Assembly: GCF_010499255.1 (NCBI RefSeq) | Contig: NZ_JAAGRN010000004.1 | Span: forward strand, 124,001-188,000 | DNA from: Sheuella amnicola | GTDB lineage: Bacteria; Pseudomonadota; Gammaproteobacteria; Burkholderiales; Burkholderiaceae_B | Direction of reading: 5' to 3' | Length of the DNA: 64,000 nucleotides | Shown: positions 18,501-26,526 of the stretch, piece after piece | Position numbering within the stretch: position 1 is the first letter of the stretch | Layout of the letters: each line of letters begins with the position of its first letter | The notes under the pieces: generated by a model | What the model was told of the DNA's origin: nothing | Seen by the model: the letters and a program-made list of their open reading frames with translations, nothing else | Database searches by the model: none | Translations under genes and position numbers: made by a program

Positions 18501-21216
18501 GCAATGTGTGACCCGCACCTAGTAACTTTCTGAACGCGCGCATCAAACGCGACACATCATCGAAGTGAAGCCCGGTCGTCGGTTCGTCAAAAAGGAACAG
18601 GCTGCCTTTTTTGGCAAGCTTGGTTGTGGATATGCCGCTGCGGGCCGCTTCGGCCAAATGGCCTGCCAGCTTTAGTCGCTGCGCTTCTCCGCCGGACAAT
18701 GTTGGAACGGGTTGGCCAAGCTTGACATACTCCAGGCCGACGTCAGCAAGAGGAGCCAGCCCGAGTTGCACATCACGCAGCCCCTTGAAAAACTCCAGCG
18801 CTTCGGCGACTGTCATTTCCAGTACTGAGTCGATCGAGGCGCTTTTGCCCAGATGCTCGACCTCGACCTCACGCACCTCGGGCCTGAATCGTTTGCCATC
18901 GCAGTCCGGGCAGCGGATGTAAACATCGGACAGGAATTGCATCTCGACGTGCTCGAAGCCCGTTCCGCCGCAAGTCGGGCATCTGCCGTCGCCGCTGTTG
19001 AAGCTGAATGTGCCGGTGGTGTATCCGCGCTCGCGCGCCATGGGCGCCTGGGCAAACAGTTTGCGTATCGGATCGAAGGCGCCGACATAACTTGCCGGAT
19101 TCGAGCGCGCCGTTTTGCCGATGGGCGTCTGATCGACCATGACCACATCGGCGAGTTGTTCGGCACCCAGGATACGGTCAAACGCACCGGGCGCTTCGGT
19201 CGGTTTGCCCATGATTTTGAGCAAGCCGGGATAGAGAACGTCTTGTATCAGCGTTGATTTGCCCGAGCCCGAAACGCCGGTTACGCAAACGAGTCGGCCT
19301 AGCGGTATGTCGATGGAAATATTTTTCAGGTTGTTCGCGGTGACGCCTTCCAGAAGCAAGCGGGGAGTGCTTTGCGTCACGGGCAAGGGGCGGGGCGCTT
19401 CGACTTTGATTTGCCCTCCCATATATTTGCCCGTCAGTGTTTTGGCCTCTCGCAGCGCGGCCGGCGTGCCGTCGAAAACGATCCGGCCTCCGCGCTCGCC
19501 CGGACCCGGCCCGATATCGATGATGCGATCGGCCGCGATCATGACTTGGGGATCATGTTCGACTACGACAAGAGTGTTGCCTGCATCGCGCAAGCGATGC
19601 ATGACCTCAACCACGCGGTGGATGTCACGGGGATGCAGGCCGATCGAAGGTTCATCCAGAACGAATAGCGTGTTCACCAGCGATGTGCCAAGCGCAGTCG
19701 TCAGATTGATGCGCTGAACCTCCCCGCCCGATAGGGTTCTGCTTTGGCGATCCAATGTCAGATACCCAAGCCCGACATCGCATAAGAATTTCAATCTTGC
19801 CCGAACTTCGGTCAGGACCAGATCCATCGCCGCGTCCATTGCTCCTTCAAAGCGAATCGTTTCGAAGAAGTCTTTCAACTGGACAATCGGCGTGAGCATC
19901 ATGTCCTGAATCGATTTGCCATCGATGCGCCAGAGCAGGGCGTCCGGCTTGAGTCGTGCGCCATGACAGGCCGGGCATGTCGTGTAGCTTCTGTATTTGG
20001 ACAGCAGTACCCGGACATGCATCTTGTAGGACTTGGTTTCGAGCCAGTCAAAGAAGCGCTGCACGCCATACCACTGTGTTTTCCACGCCTGATTGCCACC
20101 TTTCCACAGCGGATCGCCGTATAACACCCACTCCTGATGTTCGGGCGGCAAATGCTTCCAGGGCGTATTGATCGAAACGTTGGCTCTCTTGGCGTATTTT
20201 TCGAGTTCGACCTGACATTCTTTATAGCTGGGAGTTTGCCAGGGCTTGATTGCTCCGCCTTCGAGCGTTTTGTTCTCGTCGGGTATCACCAGTCCGAAAT
20301 CGATTCCGATCACGCGACCAAATCCGCGACAGCTTTCGCACGCACCGAGCGGAGAGTTGAAAGAAAAAGTGCTTGGCAATGGATTCGAGTAGCTGATGTC
20401 GCAATCCGCGCAATGCAATTTGTCGCTGAACTTCCAGACTTGCAGGTCTTTACCTTCGTCATCGACCGCATGAATGGCGATCAAGCCGTTACCCATTTTC
20501 AGGGCGGTGTCCAACGCTTCCATGACCCGGGCTGTATCCGCGCCCGCAAAACGGAAGCGGTCCTGCACGACGCGCAAGGTTCTCAATGACGGGGACGATG
20601 CGACGGTTTTTTTGGAACCGGCAGGTTTCGAAACGACCGACGATGAACCAGCTGAACTCGCCTCATCTCCATGGGTGCGGGTGTAGCCTTGCTGATCCAG
20701 AAATCCCCGCACCTCATCTTCGGTGAAGTTTGCCGGGACCTGAACCGGAAACGTCACGACCAGTCTTGGGTTGCCCGCTTGCGCCGATCTTTTTTCGATT
20801 GCTGTCAAAATCGAGGCTGAGCTATCCTTGCAGACGGCCTGACCGCATCCCCGGCAAAACAGCCGGGCACCTCGTGCGAATAAAAGCTTGAGATGATCGT
20901 TCAGCTCGGTCATGGTTCCGACCGTGCTTCGGGAGCTGCGCACAGGATTGGTCTGATCAATGGCGATTGCGGGCAGGATTCCCTCGATCTTGTCGACCAA
21001 CGGTTTGTCCATGCGATCCAGGAACTGCCGCGCATAGGGCGAAAATGTCTCGACGTAACGTCGTTGGCCTTCCGCATAGAGCGTATCGAAAGCGAGCGAG
21101 CTTTTGCCCGACCCGCTGACGCCGGTCATGACGGTCAGCTCCCCGGTGTTCAGGGTCAGGTCCAGGTTCTTCAGATTGTTCTGGCGCGCGCCAGTGATGC
21201 GAATGGTTGGGTTCAT
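15595..21216 (-). CDS. uvrA: tandem (double-length) UvrA excinuclease ATPase
   Basis: A 1873-residue protein made of two complete UvrA units, each normally about 940 residues. GVSGSGKS Walker A motifs lie near residues 35, 649, 1035 and 1559. Four LSGGE signatures and four DEP Walker B motifs accompany them, giving four ABC ATPase modules. Zinc-finger Cys pairs occur in both halves (CPTCGGTGFEHVEMQFLSDV in one, CPICEGQGMRTLEMSFLPDV in the other). The halves are clearly diverged, not a recent duplication. A linker at about residues 960-1010 joins them. UvrA binds damaged DNA as a dimer and loads UvrB; here one chain could form the dimer. Relatives are annotated in other Burkholderiales. No LexA box was seen upstream. 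Confidence 0.9.
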   Translation of the reverse strand: MNPTIRITGARQNNLKNLDLTLNTGELTVMTGVSGSGKSSLAFDTLYAEGQRRYVETFSPYARQFLDRMDKPLVDKIEGILPAIAIDQTNPVRSSRSTVGTMTELNDHLKLLFARGARLFCRGCGQAVCKDSSASILTAIEKRSAQAGNPRLVVTFPVQVPANFTEDEVRGFLDQQGYTRTHGDEASSAGSSSVVSKPAGSKKTVASSPSLRTLRVVQDRFRFAGADTARVMEALDTALKMGNGLIAIHAVDDEGKDLQVWKFSDKLHCADCDISYSNPLPSTFSFNSPLGACESCRGFGRVIGIDFGLVIPDENKTLEGGAIKPWQTPSYKECQVELEKYAKRANVSINTPWKHLPPEHQEWVLYGDPLWKGGNQAWKTQWYGVQRFFDWLETKSYKMHVRVLLSKYRSYTTCPACHGARLKPDALLWRIDGKSIQDMMLTPIVQLKDFFETIRFEGAMDAAMDLVLTEVRARLKFLCDVGLGYLTLDRQSRTLSGGEVQRINLTTALGTSLVNTLFVLDEPSIGLHPRDIHRVVEVMHRLRDAGNTLVVVEHDPQVMIAADRIIDIGPGPGERGGRIVFDGTPAALREAKTLTGKYMGGQIKVEAPRPLPVTQSTPRLLLEGVTANNLKNISIDIPLGRLVCVTGVSGSGKSTLIQDVLYPGLLKIMGKPTEAPGAFDRILGAEQLADVVMVDQTPIGKTARSNPASYVGAFDPIRKLFAQAPMARERGYTTGTFSFNSGDGRCPTCGGTGFEHVEMQFLSDVYIRCPDCDGKRFRPEVREVEVEHLGKSASIDSVLEMTVAEALEFFKGLRDVQLGLAPLADVGLEYVKLGQPVPTLSGGEAQRLKLAGHLAEAARSGISTTKLAKKGSLFLFDEPTTGLHFDDVSRLMRAFRKLLGAGHTLLIIEHNLDVIRAADWVIDLGPEGGDAGGELIAVGAPEDIMKNPRSHTGAALLEYAQAMTPESISAVLTTGSNQPAKMHAEESATGRSLQSLIKEKRRVSHNIDILHAREHNLKNVSVSIPHDKFTVITGVSGSGKSTLAFDILFNEGQRRYLESLNAYARAIVQPAGKPDVDAIFGIPPTVAIEQRTSRGGRKSTVATMTEIHHFLRLLYMKLGTQMCPTCNVSVEPQSADQIVARILRDHKGQHIGLLAPLVTARKGFYTDLAKWASGKGFTHLRVDREFIPTAKWPRLDRFKEHTIELPVADLVVSSDQETQLREAVRGALEHGQGVMSIVWPLDRLHSDMQADLSQEQFSVKRACPSCGTSFPEPDPRMFSYNSKHGWCTSCFGTGLQLQGFDAEQTGEETAWNAWYEGETHTCTSCHGARLNPVSRAVLWRDKSIAELAGLAVSDAHTFFTSLVLKGRDAEISRDIMSEIRGRLQFMQEVGLGYLALDRAAPTLSGGEAQRIRLAAQLGSNMQGVCYVLDEPTIGLHPRDNRILLGALSKLEQNGNTLVVVEHDDDTIRRAEHVIDIGPGAGVRGGRVVAQGTLQDLMNAPESATGHYLRHPLNHPIQPRRKIDADTPMITVKGARLHNLRHVDAHFPVGRLSVVTGVSGSGKSTLARDVLLDNLSAAVSMRADPDWIGCESIEGWQKLDRVLEVDQTPIGKTPRSCPATYIGFWDDVRKQFADTNEARIRGWTGARFSFNTGDGRCPICEGQGMRTLEMSFLPDVKVPCDACDGARFNTDTLSVRMRDKHAGEVLSMEVDDAIEYFSAHPRVRHPLQLMQDVGLGYLTLGQPSPTLSGGEAQRIKLVTELAKARMTEGVIKTGRASRLPHTLYVLDEPTVGLSMADVEKLIRVLHRLVEAGNTVVVIEHNLDIIAEADWLLDMGPEGGSGGGQLVVQGTPEQVMDARKHSHTGEVLHEFMQRN

Positions 21217-21318
21217 AGTGCGTATGATAGAGGGAGATCGCCGGGTTGAACTCCTGACCGGGTAAATATCCGTAAGGATTTTGGGTTAATATAGTGAGTT
21301 CCTTACCGGAGATCTGTC

Positions 21319-21450
21319 ATGGCTTCAGAAACAAAACGCACACGCCGCAACACCCTCGAACGTCGTTGCCTGGGCAAGGCTTTCAAGCGCTTGTTCGTCA
21401 ATGCACCTAAAGGTGTGTTCAAAATGCTCGAGAAAGTCAAAAAAGTCTGA
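21319..21450 (+). CDS. 43-residue basic protein of unknown function
   Basis: A short ORF beginning MASETKRTRRNTLERR and ending with a Lys-rich tail (KMLEKVKKV), rich in Lys and Arg and without a membrane segment. The GGAG at 21308-21311 is well placed for the ATG. A strong terminator lies about 80 bp downstream, so it looks like a real monocistronic gene. I do not recognise the family. A basic charge would suit nucleic-acid or ribosome binding, but that is only inference. An imperfect inverted repeat (21269-21278 with 21300-21310) overlaps the ribosome site. Confidence 0.6.
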   Translation: MASETKRTRRNTLERRCLGKAFKRLFVNAPKGVFKMLEKVKKV

Positions 21451-21526
21451 TTTTCTTGTAGTTCGAATTGATTACTTTCCGAGGTATTGCGGTTTTTTAG
21501 TCGCTAAACACCTTGGATTCAATCAA

Positions 21527-21567
21527 GAAAAACCGCCTGCAAGGCTCTTGCAGGCGGTTTTTTTTGC
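21527..21567 (+). terminator. strong intrinsic terminator
   Basis: A 13-bp perfect stem (21531-21543 with 21547-21559) with a 3-nt loop, followed by a T-run. A run of A precedes the left arm, so the structure could also terminate minus-strand transcription. It ends the small basic ORF's transcript and insulates the catabolic operon that follows. Confidence 0.85.
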
Positions 21568-21782
21568 CTGATGAAAGTAATAAATTTTGTCTGATAAAAC
21601 TAAAATTTGATTTCTGTCTTACGCCGAATTGACCTAGGCTAAACAATATTCAATATTGCTTGACGTGATTTGAGAATACGAACAATATTTGAATCCATGC
21701 ATAAGAATTACACAAGAATTGCATTGAGACATAATCAAATATTTTGTAAGACAAAAATCAATTCAATTTTGGAGATGACTGT
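21568..21782 (+). promoter_or_regulatory. AT-rich control region of the cyclase/AtuA/thiolase operon
   Basis: This is most of the 332-bp gap after the small basic ORF. A sigma70-like promoter is visible: TTGACG at 21660-21665, 17 bp, then CAATAT at 21683-21688. It is flanked by a 14-bp inverted repeat (21609-21622 and 21746-21759, 13 of 14 matching, core TGTCTTAC), with a further TTTTGTCT half-site at 21585-21592. The arms are about 137 bp apart. Ribosome site GGAG lies before the 21783 start. No further coding sequence was seen. Confidence 0.55.
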
Positions 21783-22838
21783 ATGAGCGGGTCAAAAAGA
21801 TGGGTCAAACGTCCTGAGGGTTCGAACTGGGGGGACTTTGGCGAGGACGATCAACGCGGACGCATTAATTTGCTAACGCCCGAAAAGATCAAGCAAGGTA
21901 TCGCCGAAGTGAAGGAAGGGATTCCCTTCTGCTTGAGCCTGCCGCTGGATTTTCCGGGCGGCAATTTGCTCAATCCGCGTCGTTATCCCCCTGTGATTCG
22001 CCCGACCCTGCGCAACGGTCGTCCCAACATGAATTACAAATTGTTCAGCGACAACAAAGATCACAGCGATGTTGTGAGTGACGATCTGGTTGTCATGCAT
22101 CTGCAGTATTCGACGCAATGGGACAGTCTTGCGCATGTGGGTTCGCTTTTTGATGCGAATGGCGACGGCATCCCCGAAGCTGTTTATTACAACGGCTATC
22201 GCGCAGGCGAGCACATCATCGGACCGACCGAAGGTAAAGATGCCGGTGTTCCCGAGCCGGGCGATCAGAAGAGCACGTCCAATGCGATTGCGTTGGGTAT
22301 TCAGAACATGGCTGAATCGTGTGTACAGGGTCGTGGTGTCATGATTGATTTTCATGCGCACTTCGGCAACAAGAGAGTCGTTGTCGGCTACGACACCATG
22401 ATGCGCGTTCTGGAGCAGGATAAGGTCGTGATCGAAAAAGGCGATATGGTGGCGTTGCACACTGGATTTGCGCAAATGCTGCTCGACATGAACAAAAAGC
22501 CGGATCTCAGCATTCTGGATAACAGCTGTGCGGCACTGGATGGTCGCGACTCAAAGCTGTTGAACTGGATCACCGACAGCAATCTGGTTGTCTTGATGGC
22601 AGATAACTATGCGGTTGAAGCACATCCCGCCACCAAACATGTCGGTTGTTGCGCCACATTGCCCCTGCATGAGCATTGCCTGTTCAAGCTGGGCGTTCAT
22701 TTGGGCGAAATGTTTTATCTGACACCTCTGGCGCAGTGGTTGCGTAAAAACGGTCGCAATCGGTTCCTGTTAACTGCGCCTCCATTGCGTTTGCCCGGTG
22801 CGGTCGGCTCGCCTTCCACGGCAGTTGCGACGGTATAA
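21783..22838 (+). CDS. cyclase family protein (kynurenine formamidase-like hydrolase)
   Basis: A 351-residue member of the metal-dependent 'cyclase' hydrolase family. The STQWDSLAHVG stretch near residue 109 is the variant of the usual HxGTHxDxPxH metal motif seen in the longer branch. A later DFHAHFG segment and the HEHCLFKLG C-terminal motif supply more His and Glu ligands. Family members hydrolyse amides, lactones or cyclic compounds such as N-formylkynurenine. The substrate is unknown here. It is the first gene of the operon and sits three bases before an IclR regulator gene, so a ring-opening or first hydrolytic step is plausible. Confidence 0.8.
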   Translation: MSGSKRWVKRPEGSNWGDFGEDDQRGRINLLTPEKIKQGIAEVKEGIPFCLSLPLDFPGGNLLNPRRYPPVIRPTLRNGRPNMNYKLFSDNKDHSDVVSDDLVVMHLQYSTQWDSLAHVGSLFDANGDGIPEAVYYNGYRAGEHIIGPTEGKDAGVPEPGDQKSTSNAIALGIQNMAESCVQGRGVMIDFHAHFGNKRVVVGYDTMMRVLEQDKVVIEKGDMVALHTGFAQMLLDMNKKPDLSILDNSCAALDGRDSKLLNWITDSNLVVLMADNYAVEAHPATKHVGCCATLPLHEHCLFKLGVHLGEMFYLTPLAQWLRKNGRNRFLLTAPPLRLPGAVGSPSTAVATV

Positions 22839-22841
22839 AAA

Positions 22842-23630
22842 ATGCGGCAGGTCTCTGATAGCAGTGCAGCGCAGAAGGTCTGTCGCATTCTCAAGGCGCT
22901 TTCTTCACCTTCGCCCCAGCGATTGACGGATATCGCCGTCGGATCCGGGGTGAACAAGGCTACGGCGCTGCGTCTTCTTGAAGAAATGATGGCCGAGGGC
23001 TTTGTTTTGCGTGATCCGCAAAGCAAAAGATATGTGCTTGGCGACGAGGCCATCACGCTAGGCCTTGCGATGCAAGGCCGTGATCATATTCGCGACCGTG
23101 CCCGGCCGGCGATATTGAAATTGGCCGATTTGTGTGGTGATACGGTCTTGCTGTCCACGCGTAGCGGCCGGGATGCCGTTTGCATCGATCGCGAGTTTGG
23201 CAGCTTTCCGATACGCGCGAATTATCTTGATTTGGGTATGCGCAGGCCATTGGGTGTAGGGGCCGGGAGTTTAGCTTTGCTGGCATGGCTACCCGATGAC
23301 GAGGTGCAAGCGGTGCTTGAATTGAATCAATCCGTGATCGAGAAAAAATATCCGCTCTTGAGCATCGATATGATCAAGCAAGAGGTGACTCGATCTCGGG
23401 AGCGAGGCTATGCCATGCTTCTGGACGTGGTCGTTAGGCAAATGGGGGGAATCGGCGTGCCTATTTTCGGTCGGGACGGCCGACCCTTTGCATCGTTAAG
23501 CGTAGCGGCCTTGACGGATCGGATCGTTGGGCGACGCGAGATGCTGGTGTCCGAACTAAAGAAGGTCGCGAACGAGCTTTCGAATCCGACGCAGTCTATG
23601 CAAGCCAACGAAGTAATCGAAATTCAATAA
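22842..23630 (+). CDS. IclR-family transcriptional regulator
   Basis: A 262-residue regulator with an N-terminal winged helix (about residues 5-65; LTDIAVGSGVNKATALRLLEE) and a C-terminal IclR effector domain (DTVLLSTRSGRDAVCIDRE, RPLGVGAGSLALLAWLP). IclR proteins bind small aromatic or organic acids and act as activators or repressors of catabolic operons. It is the second gene of the cluster, only three bases after the cyclase stop, an unusual position within the operon that implies autoregulation through the upstream control region. Its operator could be the TGTCTTAC repeat. Confidence 0.88.
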   Translation: MRQVSDSSAAQKVCRILKALSSPSPQRLTDIAVGSGVNKATALRLLEEMMAEGFVLRDPQSKRYVLGDEAITLGLAMQGRDHIRDRARPAILKLADLCGDTVLLSTRSGRDAVCIDREFGSFPIRANYLDLGMRRPLGVGAGSLALLAWLPDDEVQAVLELNQSVIEKKYPLLSIDMIKQEVTRSRERGYAMLLDVVVRQMGGIGVPIFGRDGRPFASLSVAALTDRIVGRREMLVSELKKVANELSNPTQSMQANEVIEIQ

Positions 23631-23649
23631 ATAATATCGAGGAGAGTAC

Positions 23650-25005
23650 ATGAAGGACATGATTAGAATCGGATCCGGAGCGGCGTGGTGGGGAGATCGC
23701 GTCGAACCGGCGGCATTGAATGCCGAAAAGGGCGATCTCGATTACCTATGTTTCGAAACCATGGCTGAAGCGACTGTCTCAGCCGCGCAGGTGCGCGCGC
23801 GGCGCGACCCAAGCTTTCCGGGGTATGACACCTATCTGGATGACCGAATGAAGGCAGTCTTGCCTCATTGCATGAAGCGCGGCACAAAAATCATCACGAA
23901 TCAGGGATGGATTAATCCGGATGCTGCTGCAAAACGCGTTGTTCAGTTGTTGCAGGAGATCGGCTATGCCGGCGTGAAAGTTGCCGCAGTCAATGGCAGC
24001 CTGATTACCGAGCACGTGCTGGATTTGACCGACAAGATTCTCGAAAATGGCCAACCCACCTCCACCTTGAAATCCACTTTGATTTCGGCCGAGGTCTATC
24101 AGGGTGCCGAACCCATTGTCGAAGCATTGAAGGCCGGTGCCCAAATCGTGATTACCGGGCGTGTAGCGGATCCTTCTATTTTTATGGCGCCCATGATGTA
24201 TGAGTTCGGATGGGATCCGCTTGATCATGTCAAGCTTGGTCAGGGTAATGGCCTGGGGCATTTGCTCGAGTGCGGAGCACAGGTCACAGGCGGATATTTT
24301 TCAGATCCGGGTTTTAAGGATGTGCCCGAACCATGGAACTTTGGATTCCCGATTGCCGAAGTGAGCAGGGATGGTAGCGCGGTGATTACCAAGGTTGCCG
24401 GAACGGGCGGCGCGGTCACGCTCCAAACGATCAAGGAGCAGATGCTGTATGAAGTGCATGATCCCGCCAACTACTTGACTCCGGATGTCGTGGTCGATTT
24501 CACGACCGCAAAAATTGAACAGGTGGGACCTGATCGCGTCAAAGTCAGCAATATCGGCGGCAAGCCGCGCACGCCTACCCTGAAAGTATCGATTGGCTGC
24601 ACTGAAGGCTTTATCGGCGAGGATATGTTCTTCTACGCCGGTCCGGGTGCGTTGCGGCGTGCTCAGCTGGCCAAGAAGGTCCTTGAAGAGCGGTTCAAGA
24701 TCGTGAATTTGAAGGCAGAGGATGTGCGTATCGACTACTTGGGGTTGAACGCGATCCATGGCGAGGCCACACCAGCAGATGCACCTGAACCCTATGAAAT
24801 CGCCGTTCGTGTCGCGGCGCGAACCAAAACCCGCGAAGAGGCGGCCAAAGTTGGTCGTGAAGTCGATGGCATGGCGGTTTCGGGTATCGCGCACACTGGC
24901 AAGCGCGTTCCCCATCAGGATCGTACGCGCGAAGTCATCGGTGTCTGGTCATCATTGGTGCCGCGCGAGCGCGTCACTCCTTCCATTCAATATTTTGTGA
25001 GCTGA
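23650..25005 (+). CDS. AtuA-family protein (DUF1446)
   Basis: A 451-residue member of the acyclic terpene utilisation AtuA/DUF1446 family (MIRIGSGAAWWGDRVEPA N-terminus, ADPSIFMAPMMYE, GHLLECGAQVTGGYF). In Pseudomonas, atuA belongs to the citronellol/geraniol pathway, but its biochemical role is unsettled. Here the shorter C-terminal domain found fused in longer homologues is encoded by the next gene. GGAGAG precedes the start at 23650. The pathway here need not be terpene degradation, since no geranyl-CoA carboxylase is in view. Confidence 0.8.
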   Translation: MKDMIRIGSGAAWWGDRVEPAALNAEKGDLDYLCFETMAEATVSAAQVRARRDPSFPGYDTYLDDRMKAVLPHCMKRGTKIITNQGWINPDAAAKRVVQLLQEIGYAGVKVAAVNGSLITEHVLDLTDKILENGQPTSTLKSTLISAEVYQGAEPIVEALKAGAQIVITGRVADPSIFMAPMMYEFGWDPLDHVKLGQGNGLGHLLECGAQVTGGYFSDPGFKDVPEPWNFGFPIAEVSRDGSAVITKVAGTGGAVTLQTIKEQMLYEVHDPANYLTPDVVVDFTTAKIEQVGPDRVKVSNIGGKPRTPTLKVSIGCTEGFIGEDMFFYAGPGALRRAQLAKKVLEERFKIVNLKAEDVRIDYLGLNAIHGEATPADAPEPYEIAVRVAARTKTREEAAKVGREVDGMAVSGIAHTGKRVPHQDRTREVIGVWSSLVPRERVTPSIQYFVS

Positions 25006-25008
25006 TCC

Positions 25009-25365
25009 ATGAAAGTGAAACTTCAGCATGTTGCACATGCGCGCTCGGGCGATAAAGGCAATACATCGAATATTTCCGTTTTCGCCTACACCCCCGAACT
25101 CTATGCCCTGCTAAAAGACCAATTGACTGCTGATCGATTTAAAGCCTTTTACGCCGGCGCGATCACAGGGCCGGTTGATCGTTATGAAGTGGATAACCTC
25201 AATGCGATGAATTTTGTCTGTCAGGGGGCGCTGGGCGGTGGTGTGTCGCGCAGCCTCTGTCTGGATAACTATGGCAAGGCTTTGTCCGCTGCGGTGCTTG
25301 GATTCGAAATCGAGGTGCCCGAATCGCTACGCAGCCATTTGCGTGGTCAGCAACTTTTGTCATGA
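25009..25365 (+). CDS. AtuA-related small protein (AtuA C-terminal-type domain)
   Basis: A 118-residue protein matching the domain that follows DUF1446 in full-length AtuA proteins (HARSGDKGNTSNISVFAY; a central GPVDRYEVDNLNAMNF stretch; ALGGGVSRSL). It starts three bases after the DUF1446 gene stops, so the pair is most simply a split AtuA whose two chains work together. No catalytic motif is obvious to me. A split arrangement is common in catabolic clusters of Burkholderiales. Confidence 0.75.
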   Translation: MKVKLQHVAHARSGDKGNTSNISVFAYTPELYALLKDQLTADRFKAFYAGAITGPVDRYEVDNLNAMNFVCQGALGGGVSRSLCLDNYGKALSAAVLGFEIEVPESLRSHLRGQQLLS

Positions 25366-25389
25366 TTTGAGCGCAAGGGGACGGGGGAC

Positions 25390-26472
25390 ATGAAAAAACA
25401 TACGATACTCATTGCCGGAGCGAGCGGAGTGGTGGGTGCTGCTGCGCTTGAGCATTTTTCGAAGCTGCCGGATTGGGATGTCATTGCGTTATCGCGCCGC
25501 CCCGTGGCGCTACCTGAGGGTGCCAAACACATCAGTGTGGATTTAACGGACCTTGCCGCCTGTCAACGCGCTGCAAGGGAGTTGACTCATGTCACTCACA
25601 TCATGTTCGCGGCATTGTTCGAATTGCCCGATCTTGTCGCGGGTTGGCGCGACCCCAGGCAAATGGCCGTGAATGAAGCCATGCTGAAAAACCTGCTTGA
25701 TGCAATGGAGCCTGAGGCCAAAGGCCTGCGGCACATTACGATCATGCAAGGTACCAAGGCGTATGGCGGTCATGTCGAACCCGCACCGGTTCCCGCCAAA
25801 GAGCGCTGGCCGCGACACAACCATGAAAATTTTTATTGGTTGCAGGAAGATTTGCTTCGAGCGCGTCAAAAGAACGCGGCATGGACCTTTTCAATATTGC
25901 GACCACAAATCGTGTTTGGTTATGCCGTATCCAGCCCGATGAACATTATCGGAGCGATTGGCGCATATGCAGCCATCTTGCGCGAGCAAGGATTGCCACT
26001 GCATTTTCCCGGAGGCGGACGATACATCAACGGTGCTAGCGATAGCCGCATGATTGCGCAAGCGGCTGAATTTGCTGCCACACATGAAATCGCCGCCAAT
26101 GAAACATATAACGTCGTCAATGGCGATTCGCTGGTTTGGCAGGATATCTGGGGCTCGATTGCCGATCGGTTCGGCATGCAGAAGGGCAAAGATGTACCGA
26201 TGTGTATGGCAAAGGTGATGCCAACACACGAAGCGATTTGGGAGCGTATCGTTAAAAAACATGACTTGAAAGCCAATACGCTTGCGCAATTGATTTCAAG
26301 TTCATGGGAATTTACCGATCGCGCACTTGGTTACGGCGTGGAAAACCCGGCCGACTCCGTATTGAGCACACTCAAGTTACGCCAGCATGGGTTCGCAAAC
26401 TGCTATGACACCGAAGATTCTTTGCATGACTGGCTGGAGCTTATGCAAAAGAATCGCCTGATTCCTCGTTAA
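25390..26472 (+). CDS. PRISE-like short-chain dehydrogenase/reductase
   Basis: A 360-residue extended SDR resembling progesterone-5-beta-reductase/iridoid synthase (PRISE). It has an N-terminal GASGVVGAAALEHFSK fold, the ALSRRP motif after strand 2, and NFYWLQED in place of the NFYxxED signature that contains the catalytic Tyr. An upstream TKAYGGH supplies the conserved Lys. PRISE enzymes reduce activated C=C bonds of enones using NADPH. In this operon it could reduce an alpha,beta-unsaturated carbonyl intermediate. The substrate is not predictable. Confidence 0.8.
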   Translation: MKKHTILIAGASGVVGAAALEHFSKLPDWDVIALSRRPVALPEGAKHISVDLTDLAACQRAARELTHVTHIMFAALFELPDLVAGWRDPRQMAVNEAMLKNLLDAMEPEAKGLRHITIMQGTKAYGGHVEPAPVPAKERWPRHNHENFYWLQEDLLRARQKNAAWTFSILRPQIVFGYAVSSPMNIIGAIGAYAAILREQGLPLHFPGGGRYINGASDSRMIAQAAEFAATHEIAANETYNVVNGDSLVWQDIWGSIADRFGMQKGKDVPMCMAKVMPTHEAIWERIVKKHDLKANTLAQLISSSWEFTDRALGYGVENPADSVLSTLKLRQHGFANCYDTEDSLHDWLELMQKNRLIPR

Positions 26473-26526
26473 GGCAGGCCTCTGGCACATATTCACAATA
26501 TCAAATTAGGGTATCAAGTCATAAAC

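Noticed and set aside
21217-21318. LexA (SOS) box for the tandem uvrA
   Set aside because: No CTGT-N8-ACAG sequence was visible upstream of the uvrA start.
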